DNA of 64,000 bases from CAVSJR01 sp963728285 (GTDB lineage: Bacteria > Actinomycetota > UBA4738 > HRBIN12). A program made the translations under genes and the position numbers. Shown here one piece after another: positions 8,681-16,047 of the stretch. The first letter of the stretch is position 1; each line of letters starts with the position of its first letter. The notes under the pieces are model-generated. The model was not told the DNA's origin. It saw nothing but the letters and a program-made list of their open reading frames with translations, and did no database searches. The stretch lies in assembly GCA_963728285.1 (NCBI GenBank), contig CAVSJR010000003.1, forward strand, positions 248,001-312,000, in the 5' to 3' direction.

Positions 8681-9289
8681 ATGCTGCTCGTCGGCCTCAC
8701 CGGAGGCATCGGGTCGGGCAAATCCACGGTCGCTCGGATGCTGGCGGCGCGCGGCGCGGTGGTGCTCGACGCCGATGCGTTCGCCCGCGATGCCGTCGCC
8801 GCCGGCACCCCCGGGTTCCGGGCCGTCGTGAAGCGCTTCGGCGGGGAGGTCGTCGGCCCCGACGGCGAGCTCGACCGCGGGGGGCTGGCGGCCATCGTGT
8901 TCGCCGACGACGAGGCCCGTCGAGACCTCGAGGCGATCGTGCACCCGGAGGTTCGCCGCCGCCTGCTGCGGTCGATCGAGGCACACGCCGACGCCGACGA
9001 CATCCTGGTGATCGACTCGCCGCTGCTCGTCGAGGCGGGCCAGGGGGGATCCGTCCAGCTCCTGGTCGTGGTCACGGCGCCCGAGGAGGCGCAGCTCGAG
9101 CGCCTCGCCGCCGGCCGAGGGATGAGCGAGCGGGACGTCCGCGCCAGGATGGCCGCGCAGATGCCACTCGAGGAGAAGGCGGCGAAGGCCGACGTCGTCC
9201 TCGACAACGGCGGCGACCTCCACGACCTCGAGCGACAGGTCGAGCGCCTGTGGCGGGACCTCGAGGCTCGCGTCCGCGCGCGCGGCTGA
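8681..9289 (+). CDS. coaE: Dephospho-CoA kinase
   Basis: Last step of coenzyme A synthesis: ATP-dependent phosphorylation of the 3'-hydroxyl of dephospho-CoA. The 202-aa protein starts with P-loop GGIGSGKS (residues 8-15), then DADAFARD and the CoA-domain segment HPEVRRRLL. The length is standard for the family. It follows rpsA by 22 bp, the usual actinobacterial order polA-rpsA-coaE. The ATG start leaves two residues before the family's conserved VGLTGG strand. Confidence 0.95.
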   Translation: MLLVGLTGGIGSGKSTVARMLAARGAVVLDADAFARDAVAAGTPGFRAVVKRFGGEVVGPDGELDRGGLAAIVFADDEARRDLEAIVHPEVRRRLLRSIEAHADADDILVIDSPLLVEAGQGGSVQLLVVVTAPEEAQLERLAAGRGMSERDVRARMAAQMPLEEKAAKADVVLDNGGDLHDLERQVERLWRDLEARVRARG

Positions 9290-9340
9290 GCCGCCGGCCG
9301 GCGAACGGGACGGGACGCCCCGTCGCTATCATCAGCGGTT

Positions 9341-10084
9341 GTGACGTACGCGGCCGTGTTCTTCGATGCGGGAGAGACGCTCGTCCATCCCCATCCCTCC
9401 TTTCCCGAGCTGTTCGCCGTCGTGCTTCGTCGCGAGGGCCACGACGTCTCGGCGGGGCTCGTCGCGGACAAGGTCCTCTTGATCGGTGAGCGATTTCAGC
9501 GCGCGGCCCGCGAGAACGAGCTCTGGACCACGACCCCGGAGCGATCGAAGGCCTTTTGGATCTCCGTCTACGAGACGTTCCTCGGCGAGCTCGGGCTTCC
9601 CGCCGACGACGAGCTCCTCCAGATCCTTCACGCCGAGTTCACCGACCTCGCGAACTACTCGTTGTTCGACGACGTCCTGCCCGTCCTGGAGCGGCTGAGG
9701 GACGAGTCGCTCATGCTCGGCGTCGTGTCCAACTTCGAGGAGTGGCTCGAGCGGCTTCTCGAGGAGCTGGGCGTCGCCTCCTTCTTCGACGTCAAGGTGG
9801 TCTCCGGGATCGAGGGGTTCGAGAAGCCCGACCCCCGCATCTTCCGTCTCGCGCTGGACCGGGCCGGCGTACGCGCCGATCAGTCGGCGTACGTCGGCGA
9901 CAGCCCGGCCTTCGACATCGACCCGGCGGCCCGGATCGGCATGTTCCCGGTCCTGATCGACCGGCGCGAGCGTTTCCCCGGCTTCGCCACGGCCCGGATC
10001 ACGTCGCTGGGCGACCTGCCCTCGGCGATCGGGCTCTCGCGGAACGGCGCCGCGCATCGCGGGTCCGAGGGGAGTCGTCGGTGA
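9341..10084 (+). CDS. HAD-superfamily hydrolase
   Basis: A 247-aa cytoplasmic enzyme with the HAD-IA fold: nucleophile Asp9 in FFDAGETL, motif II VVSNF, Lys in GFEKPDPRIF and motif IV YVGDSPAFDID. The second Asp of motif I (DxD) is Gly here, as in some HDHD3/dehalogenase-like members, so phosphatase activity is uncertain. GTG start at 9341 with TATCAT at 9327-9332, eight bases upstream (leaderless pattern). It overlaps the DUF2203 gene by GTGA. Confidence 0.85.
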   Translation: MTYAAVFFDAGETLVHPHPSFPELFAVVLRREGHDVSAGLVADKVLLIGERFQRAARENELWTTTPERSKAFWISVYETFLGELGLPADDELLQILHAEFTDLANYSLFDDVLPVLERLRDESLMLGVVSNFEEWLERLLEELGVASFFDVKVVSGIEGFEKPDPRIFRLALDRAGVRADQSAYVGDSPAFDIDPAARIGMFPVLIDRRERFPGFATARITSLGDLPSAIGLSRNGAAHRGSEGSRR

Positions 10085-10470
10085 CCGGCGACGCATCGGC
10101 GGGCGAGGAGCGCGTGTACACGCGGGACGAGGCCAACGCCGCGATCGAGGACCTGCGACCACGCCTCGCGCGGATTCGCACCGCGCGCCACGTCGTCATC
10201 GCGGCCGGCGAGCGCATCCGAGCGCACGTCGCGGCCGACGGGGGAGGCCACGAGGGCAAGGACTACTGGGAGGCCATCCGCCTGCTGCGCGCGGAGGTCG
10301 AGCACCTCGCCGCCGCCGACATCCTGCTGCGCGATCCGGAGACCGGGCTCGTCGACTTCCCCGCCGAGGTCGAGGGCCGGCGCGTGTACCTCTGTTGGCG
10401 GCCGGACGAGGAGGCCGTGGCGTTCTGGCACGGACCCGAGTCGGGGTTCGCGGGACGACGGCCGCTGTGA
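10081..10470 (+). CDS. DUF2203 family protein
   Basis: A 129-aa protein of unknown function. It has a helical N-terminal half (YTRDEANAAIEDLRPRLARI) and the conserved C-terminal block GLVDFPAEVEGRRVYLCWR followed by FWHG, which are hallmarks of DUF2203. The GTG start overlaps the HAD stop (GTGA at 10081-10084), so the two are co-translated. No catalytic site can be recognised. Confidence 0.8.
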   Translation: MTGDASAGEERVYTRDEANAAIEDLRPRLARIRTARHVVIAAGERIRAHVAADGGGHEGKDYWEAIRLLRAEVEHLAAADILLRDPETGLVDFPAEVEGRRVYLCWRPDEEAVAFWHGPESGFAGRRPL

Positions 10471-10493
10471 GGCACCGAGGCCGGAAGGCCGCG

Positions 10494-11483
10494 GTGACGT
10501 CGTCCGCCGGGCGAAGGCCGGTGGTCCTGGTCGCCGGCGCGAGCGCCGCGGCGCCGCCGCCCGGCATCGAGGCGGCCGCTGCGTCCGTCGATCTGGTCTA
10601 TGCGGAGAGCCCCGACGCGGTGGCCGAGTCCATCGGGGACGCCGACGCGGTCTTCGCGTGGCGCCCGGATCGGGCGTTGCTGGAGCCGAACCTGCCTCGC
10701 GCGAGGCGCCTGCGGTGGATCCAGTCGGCGTCCGCCGGCGTCGACCGCCTGCTGTACCCCGCGCTCGTCGCGAGCGACATCACGGTGACGAACGCCCGCG
10801 GCGTCTTCGACGACGCAATGGCCGAGTACGCGATCGGATGCATGCTCGTCTTCGCGAAGGGGCTCGCCACCACCATCCTCCACTCGCGCGATGGCACCTG
10901 GGAGTATCGGAATACCGAGCCGCTCGCCGGGCGACTGCTGGTCGTCGTCGGCGCCGGGCCCATCGGCACGGCCGTCGCGCGCAAGGCGAGCGCGCTCGGC
11001 ATGCACGTGGAGGGCGTCGCGACCGCCCCCCGGCCCACGGAGGCCCCGTACCGACGCATCGCGGGCTCGGACGACCTCCCGCAGGCCATCTCGGCCGCCG
11101 ACTACGTCGTGAACGCGCTCCCGCTGACGGATCGAACGAGAGGCGCCTTCGACGAGCGTGCCTTCGCCGCGATGAAGCCGACGGCGCGGTTCCTCAACCT
11201 CGGCCGCGGTGCGACCGTGGACGAGGATGCCCTCGTCCGAGCGCTGCGCGAGGGCCGGATCGCCGGGGCCGCCCTGGACGTCTTTCGGACGGAGCCGCTT
11301 CCCGCGACGAGCCCGCTGTGGGGGATGGCGAACGTCATCGTCTCCCCCCACATGGCCGGAGACCTGGAGGGGTGGGAGGCGCGAGTCGTCGACGTCTTTC
11401 GCGACAACGTGGGGCGGTGGATCCGCGGGGAGCGATTGCGAAACGTCGTGGACAAGGCCAGGGGCTACGTCCCGACGTCCTAG
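10494..11483 (+). CDS. D-isomer-specific 2-hydroxyacid dehydrogenase
   Basis: NAD(P)-dependent oxidoreductase, 329 aa. The Rossmann motif GAGPIG (153-158) is followed by the C-terminal catalytic residues: Arg in NLGRGATVDEDAL, Glu in DVFRTEPLP and His in SPHMAG. It resembles the GhrA/hydroxypyruvate reductase branch (WIQSASAGVDRL). The substrate is unknown; glyoxylate or hydroxypyruvate is a guess. GTG at 10494 is the only sensible start in frame, with GGAAGG just upstream. It lies 23 bp after the DUF2203 gene. Confidence 0.88.
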   Translation: MTSSAGRRPVVLVAGASAAAPPPGIEAAAASVDLVYAESPDAVAESIGDADAVFAWRPDRALLEPNLPRARRLRWIQSASAGVDRLLYPALVASDITVTNARGVFDDAMAEYAIGCMLVFAKGLATTILHSRDGTWEYRNTEPLAGRLLVVVGAGPIGTAVARKASALGMHVEGVATAPRPTEAPYRRIAGSDDLPQAISAADYVVNALPLTDRTRGAFDERAFAAMKPTARFLNLGRGATVDEDALVRALREGRIAGAALDVFRTEPLPATSPLWGMANVIVSPHMAGDLEGWEARVVDVFRDNVGRWIRGERLRNVVDKARGYVPTS

Positions 11484-11531
11484 CTCGCCCGCGAGTTGTC
11501 GGAGCAAAGGGCGCCCAATACCGTGGGACGC

Positions 11532-12443
11532 GTGAGCGAGCCGGCCATCGTCGCCCGCGGCCTTCGCAAGTCCTACGGGGATGTGGAGGCGCTCAGGGGG
11601 ATCGACCTCCAGGTCGACCACGGCGAGGTGTTCGCCCTGCTCGGGCCGAACGGCGCCGGGAAGACGACGACGACCGAGATCCTCGAGGGCTACCGGGAGC
11701 CGACCGACGGCGAGGTGAGGGTGCTCGACCATGATCCGTCGAAGCACGAGCTCTCGCTGCGCCAGCAGATCGGGATCGTCCTGCAGTCCACCGGCGTGGA
11801 TCCGTTCCTCACGGTGGAGGAGACCGTCGAGATGTTCCGCGGCTACTACCCGCACCCCCGGCCCCGCGACGAGGTCATCGAGCTCGTCGGCCTGAGGGAC
11901 AAGCAGCGGACCCGCGTCAAGAAGCTCTCCGGCGGCCAGCAGCGGCGGCTGGACGTCGCGGTCGGGCTCGCCGGCGACCCCACGCTGCTCTTCCTCGACG
12001 AGCCGACGACGGGCTTCGACCCGAGCGCCCGGCGCAATGCCTGGCAGATGATCGGGAACCTGGCGGCGATCGGCAAGACCGTCTTCCTCACGACGCACTT
12101 CATGGACGAGGCGCAGCACCTCGCCAATCGGGTGGCCGTCATCGTCAACGGCGAGATCGTGGCGGAGGGCCCGCCGAGCACCCTCGGCGGTCGCAACACG
12201 GCGATGACGGTCATCGGGTTCCGGGTGCCCGAGGGCGTGAACGACGTGCCGCAGTTCGGCCAGACCAGGCTCGCCGACGGCAGCTTCGAGGCCCGGGTGG
12301 ACGAGCCCGAGAAGGCGCTGCACGAGCTCACGGGATGGGCGCTGGATCACGGCATCCAGCTGCAGGCCCTCGACGTCAGCCCCCCGACGCTCGAGGACGT
12401 GTATCTGCAGCTGACCGGGGGCGGGGAGGAGAGCACGGAGTGA
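11532..12443 (+). CDS. ABC-2 type exporter ATP-binding protein
   Basis: ATPase (303 aa) of a drug or polymer exporter: Walker A GPNGAGKTT, signature LSGGQQRRLDVAVGL, Walker B LLFLDEPTTGFDP, switch His in TTHFMDEA, and a C-terminal DrrA-like extension. GTG 11532 is preferred over TTG 11496 because TACCGT at 11519-11524 lies seven bases upstream, as in other leaderless genes here. It overlaps the permease gene by GTGA. Confidence 0.92.
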   Translation: MSEPAIVARGLRKSYGDVEALRGIDLQVDHGEVFALLGPNGAGKTTTTEILEGYREPTDGEVRVLDHDPSKHELSLRQQIGIVLQSTGVDPFLTVEETVEMFRGYYPHPRPRDEVIELVGLRDKQRTRVKKLSGGQQRRLDVAVGLAGDPTLLFLDEPTTGFDPSARRNAWQMIGNLAAIGKTVFLTTHFMDEAQHLANRVAVIVNGEIVAEGPPSTLGGRNTAMTVIGFRVPEGVNDVPQFGQTRLADGSFEARVDEPEKALHELTGWALDHGIQLQALDVSPPTLEDVYLQLTGGGEESTE

Positions 12444-13276
12444 CCGACGCATCCGGAGTCAACGCGCTCTCCCTGACGGCCCGCCAGGTCGTCTACACGA
12501 ACAAGTCGTTCTGGCGCAATCCCGCGTCGGCGTTCTTCACGTTCGCGTTCCCGCTGATGTTCCTCGTCATCTTCACGTCGTTGCTGGGCAACAGCGAGAC
12601 GCAGATCCCCGGCACCGGGGTGCGCGTGAGCACGTCCTCCTACTACGTGGCCGCGATGGCCACCTTCGCCGTCATCAGCGCCTGTTACACCAACATCGCG
12701 ATCACCGTCTCCTTTCAGCGCGATGCTGGGATCCTGAAGCGCACACGGGGAACGCCGCTGCCGGGCTGGGCGTATCTGTCGGGGCGCGTGGTCCATGCGG
12801 TGCTGATCGCGCTCCTGCTCGTGCTCATCACCATGGCCTTCGGCGCCGCGTTCTACGGGGCGGATGTCCCCACGGGCGCGGGCCTCCTTCGCTTCCTGGT
12901 CACGCTGCTGGTCGGATCCGCGAGCTTCGCCGCCCTCGGCCTCGCGCTGACGGTCGCGATCCCGAACGCCGATGCCGCTCCGGCGGTCGTGAACGCATCC
13001 ATCCTGCCGCTCCTGTTCATCTCCGGGATCTTCATCCCGCTCGGCAACGATCCCCCGACCTGGATGACCGTGATCGGCAACGTGTTTCCCGTGCGCCACT
13101 TCGCCGATGCGATGCGCTCGGGGTTCCTCGCGTCGCTGTTCGAGAGGGCGCACGCCGCGAACCCCCGGGTGCCGGCGTCTCCGTTCGACTGGAGCGACGT
13201 TTTCATCGTCGGCATCTGGGGGCTCGCGGGACTGCTCATCGCAGCGCGCTTCTTCTCCTGGGAGCCCCGCAGGTAG
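12440..13276 (+). CDS. ABC-2 type exporter permease
   Basis: A 278-aa membrane protein of the ABC-2 family (DrrB-like): about six hydrophobic segments, the cytoplasmic segment KRTRGTPLPGWAYLSGR and the conserved GIFIPL...NVFPVRHFADAMR near the C-terminus. It partners the ATPase encoded immediately upstream (GTGA overlap). Daunorubicin-type exporters have this size and order, but the exported compound cannot be inferred. Confidence 0.9.
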   Translation: MTDASGVNALSLTARQVVYTNKSFWRNPASAFFTFAFPLMFLVIFTSLLGNSETQIPGTGVRVSTSSYYVAAMATFAVISACYTNIAITVSFQRDAGILKRTRGTPLPGWAYLSGRVVHAVLIALLLVLITMAFGAAFYGADVPTGAGLLRFLVTLLVGSASFAALGLALTVAIPNADAAPAVVNASILPLLFISGIFIPLGNDPPTWMTVIGNVFPVRHFADAMRSGFLASLFERAHAANPRVPASPFDWSDVFIVGIWGLAGLLIAARFFSWEPRR

Positions 13277-13396
13277 GCACGCGGGCATCCGCGCAGGTGG
13301 CGGGCCGCGTACGAGAGGGCGTGTGCTAGTCTCCGGCCCTCGAGCGGCCGGGCTACCGTCGGCCGCCGCTCGCGCTCGAAGCATGAGGGGGAAACG

Positions 13397-14293
13397 ATGA
13401 GGAAGCTCGGTGTCGTGCTCGCGGCGTGCCTCCTGATGCTCGCCGCGTGCGCCGAGGAGACCACGACGGGCGGCGGGGCGTCCGCGACGCCGGCATCCTG
13501 CTCGCCGGGCGATCTGCCGACGCTGGCCCCCGGCACGCTGACGATCGGGACGGACAACCCCGCCTATCCCCCGTACTTCCAGGGCGGCACGCCGGAGGGC
13601 TCCTCATGGAAGCTCAACGATCCGAGCACCGGCAAGGGGTTCGAGAGCGCCGTCGCGTACGCCGTCGCCGGGCAGCTCGGCTACACGCCGGATCAGGTGG
13701 AGTGGGTCGAGGTTCCCTTCGGGCAGTCGTTCAAGCCGGGTCCGAAGGACTTCGACTTCGACATCAACCAGGTCTCCTACAAGCCCGCCCGCGCGGAGGC
13801 GGTCGACTTCAGCGACAGCTACTACGACGTGAACCAGGCGCTCATCGCCGTGAAGGGGACGCCCATCGCCGGCGCGACGACCCTCGCGGACCTCGCGCAG
13901 TACAAGCTGGGCGCGCAGGTGGGGACCACGAGCTTCGATCTGATCGAGAACACGATCATGCCGAGCGAGGATCCGGCCATCTTCGACACGCAGAACGACG
14001 CCTTCACCGCCCTGTCGAACGGCCAGGTCGACGGGGTCGTGGCCGACCTTCCCACGGCGCTCTACGTGGCCGACCCGTTCGTGCAGCAGGTGAAGAACTC
14101 GGTGGTCGTGGGGCAGTTTCCGTCGGCGGGGACCCCCGAGCACTTCGGCCTCGTGCTCGAGAAGGACAGCCCGCTCACCGCCTGCGTGAACGAGGCCATC
14201 GGGGCGCTGCGGTCGGACGGGACGCTCGCGGACATCCAGCAGAAGTGGCTGTCGGAGAAGACGAACGTCGGGGACGTCCCCGTCATCCAATAG
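13397..14293 (+). CDS. Amino-acid ABC transporter substrate-binding lipoprotein
   Basis: A 298-aa SBP family 3 protein with signal peptide and lipobox LAAC (Cys18). The core starts at GTLTIGTDNPAYPPYF and includes KGFESAVAYAVAGQLGY, a poly-Asp strand FDFDINQVSY, and ADLPTALYVA, which are typical of polar amino-acid binding proteins. ATG is preceded by AGGGGGAAACG. A TAGTCT box at 13327-13332 may be the -10. It is followed by a hairpin and then its permease and ATPase. Confidence 0.93.
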   Translation: MRKLGVVLAACLLMLAACAEETTTGGGASATPASCSPGDLPTLAPGTLTIGTDNPAYPPYFQGGTPEGSSWKLNDPSTGKGFESAVAYAVAGQLGYTPDQVEWVEVPFGQSFKPGPKDFDFDINQVSYKPARAEAVDFSDSYYDVNQALIAVKGTPIAGATTLADLAQYKLGAQVGTTSFDLIENTIMPSEDPAIFDTQNDAFTALSNGQVDGVVADLPTALYVADPFVQQVKNSVVVGQFPSAGTPEHFGLVLEKDSPLTACVNEAIGALRSDGTLADIQQKWLSEKTNVGDVPVIQ

Positions 14294-14326
14294 CCGGGGA
14301 CGACGCGCGAGTGGGGTCGTCCCCGG
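14294..14326 (+). terminator. Hairpin between the binding-protein and permease genes
   Basis: A perfect 11-bp stem (14294-14304 with 14316-14326) starts at the base after the binding-protein stop codon. No T-run follows, so it is more likely a partial terminator or 3'-end stabiliser that lets the binding protein be made in excess over the membrane components, as in many ABC importer operons. Confidence 0.55.
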
Positions 14327-14447
14327 AGCGGCAGCGGTCCCCGCGGGGTCGGTTCCGGCCCGCCGGCCGGGGATCGGCGCTCGAGGATCCTCGCGCCGCT
14401 TCGCGCCGAGGGCGCCAAGAGCGTCGTCGATCGCCGTCGCCAGCACG

Positions 14448-15203
14448 GTGGTGTTCCTCACGGTGCTCGTCGTGGTCGTCGTGAACTCGTCCGGCTGGCC
14501 GGTGGTGCACCAGCGGTTCTTCAACGGCGAGATCTTCGCGCAGAGCCTGCCCGAGATCGCGCGCCGCTTCGTCATCAACGTCCAGGCGTTCCTCATCGCC
14601 GAGGCGTTCATCCTGATCGTGGCGCTGTTCATCGCGGTGCTCCGGAACCTCCCCGGCCCCGTCTTCTTCCCGATCCGCGCGCTCGCGATCGCCTACACCG
14701 ATCTCTTCCGAGCCGTCCCGACGATCCTCGTCATCTACATCCTCGGATTCGGCGCCCCGGGATTGCAGCTGCGGGCCGTTCCGACGTCGCCGTTCTTCTG
14801 GGGCGTCGTCGCGCTGGTCCTCGTGTACTCGGCGTACGTGGCGGAGGTCTATCGCGCAGGGATCGAGTCGGTGCACCCGAGCCAGGTCGCGGCGGCCCGG
14901 TCGCTCGGCCTCACCCACTGGCAGTCCCTGCGCTTCGTCGTGATCCCGCAGGCCGTGCGCCGCGTCGTGCCGCCGCTGCTGAACGACTTCATCGGGCTCC
15001 AGAAGGACACGGCGCTGCTCGCCCTGATCGGCGTGCTGGAGACCTTCCGGCGGTCGCAGGTCGAGGTGGCCGCGACCTTCAACTTCACGCCGTATTTCGC
15101 GACGGCGCTCGTCTTCATCGTCTTCACGATCCCGCTCACGCGAACGGTCGATTGGCTGATCGGGAGGGAGCGGGCCCGGCGGGAGTCCGGAGGCACGGCG
15201 TGA
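14448..15203 (+). CDS. Amino-acid ABC transporter permease (start uncertain)
   Basis: Permease of 251 aa from GTG 14448, with about five helices and the EAA-loop residues AAARSLGLTHWQSLRFVVIPQA split here as AAARSLGL...VVIPQA, then RRVVPPLLNDFIGLQKDTALL. In-frame Arg-rich codons extend upstream to about 14290 with no ATG, GTG or TTG, whereas another frame has GTG at 14311 (GSSPERQRSPRG). A one-base error in the N-terminal tail is therefore likely, and the true start may be 14311. The stop overlaps the ATPase start (GTGA). Confidence 0.88.
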   Translation: MVFLTVLVVVVVNSSGWPVVHQRFFNGEIFAQSLPEIARRFVINVQAFLIAEAFILIVALFIAVLRNLPGPVFFPIRALAIAYTDLFRAVPTILVIYILGFGAPGLQLRAVPTSPFFWGVVALVLVYSAYVAEVYRAGIESVHPSQVAAARSLGLTHWQSLRFVVIPQAVRRVVPPLLNDFIGLQKDTALLALIGVLETFRRSQVEVAATFNFTPYFATALVFIVFTIPLTRTVDWLIGRERARRESGGTA

Positions 15204-15970
15204 GCGACGCGGGCCGGGAGCCGCACGGCGACGCGCTCCTCCTCGAGGACGTGCACAAGTCCTTCGGTTCGCTCGAGGTGTTGAAGGGCATCGACCTCGA
15301 GGTCGCCGAGCACGAGGTCGTCTGCCTGATCGGGGCCTCGGGGTCGGGAAAGTCGACCCTGCTTCGCTGCATCAACCTCCTGGAGTCGATCGAGCGCGGC
15401 CGGATCGTCGTCGAGGGGGAGGAGATCACGGCGCCCGGGATCGACGTCAACCGCGTCCGGCGGCACATCGGGATCGTGTTCCAGGCGTTCAACCTCTTCC
15501 CGCACATGACGGTGATGCGAAACATCACCCTGGCGCCGGTGGAGGTGCTCGGGACGCCGAGGGACGAGGCGGACGCCCGGGCGATGGAGCTGCTCGAGCG
15601 CTTCGGCCTCGCGGAGAAGCGGGACGACTACCCGGACCGGCTCTCCGGCGGACAGCAACAGCGCCTGGCGATCGTCCGGGCGCTCGCGATGAAGCCCGAC
15701 ATCATGCTCCTCGACGAGGTGACGAGCGCGCTGGATCCGGAGCTCGTGGCCGAGGTCCTCAACGTCATCCGGGAGCTGGCGGCGGCGGGCATGACCATGG
15801 TCATCGCGACGCACGAGATGGGGTTCGCGCGCGACATCGCCAACCGCGTGTGCTTCCTGGACGCGGGCGTCATCCTCGAGGACGGGCCGCCCGATCGCAT
15901 CTTCTCCTCGCCCCAACACGAGCGCACGAGGCGATTCCTCCAGAGCATCATCGAGGCCGGACGCATGTGA
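15200..15970 (+). CDS. Amino-acid ABC transporter ATP-binding protein
   Basis: A 256-aa GlnQ-type ATPase completing the importer of 13397-15203. Walker A GASGSGKS, Q-loop FQAFNLFPHM, signature LSGGQQQRLAIVRAL, Walker B IMLLDEVTSALDPE, switch THEMGFARD. The GTG start at 15200 overlaps the permease stop. It is paralogous to the ATPase at 995-1753; both have the DVHK-(W/S)FG opening. Confidence 0.95.
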   Translation: MSDAGREPHGDALLLEDVHKSFGSLEVLKGIDLEVAEHEVVCLIGASGSGKSTLLRCINLLESIERGRIVVEGEEITAPGIDVNRVRRHIGIVFQAFNLFPHMTVMRNITLAPVEVLGTPRDEADARAMELLERFGLAEKRDDYPDRLSGGQQQRLAIVRALAMKPDIMLLDEVTSALDPELVAEVLNVIRELAAAGMTMVIATHEMGFARDIANRVCFLDAGVILEDGPPDRIFSSPQHERTRRFLQSIIEAGRM

Positions 15971-16020
15971 GGCCGGAGCGGGGTCGCCGGGGGACGTCCA
16001 CGGCGATCGGCCCCGGCGGT

Positions 16021-16041
16021 GTCGCGAGGTGGCCCTACAAT
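16021..16041 (+). promoter_or_regulatory. uvrB promoter: GTCG-N11-TACAAT, leaderless
   Basis: TACAAT (16036-16041) is six bases before the uvrB ATG, and GTCG (16021-16024) is exactly 11 bases before the -10. The arrangement is identical to that before polA and uvrA. No ribosome binding site is present between box and start. Confidence 0.6.
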
Positions 16042-16047
16042 CGATGG

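Noticed and set aside
16005..16047. LexA/SOS box at uvrB and uvrA
   Set aside because: No actinobacterial LexA palindrome (TCGAAC-N4-GTTCGA type) is present; the GTCR-N11-TACAAT arrangement explains the promoters better.
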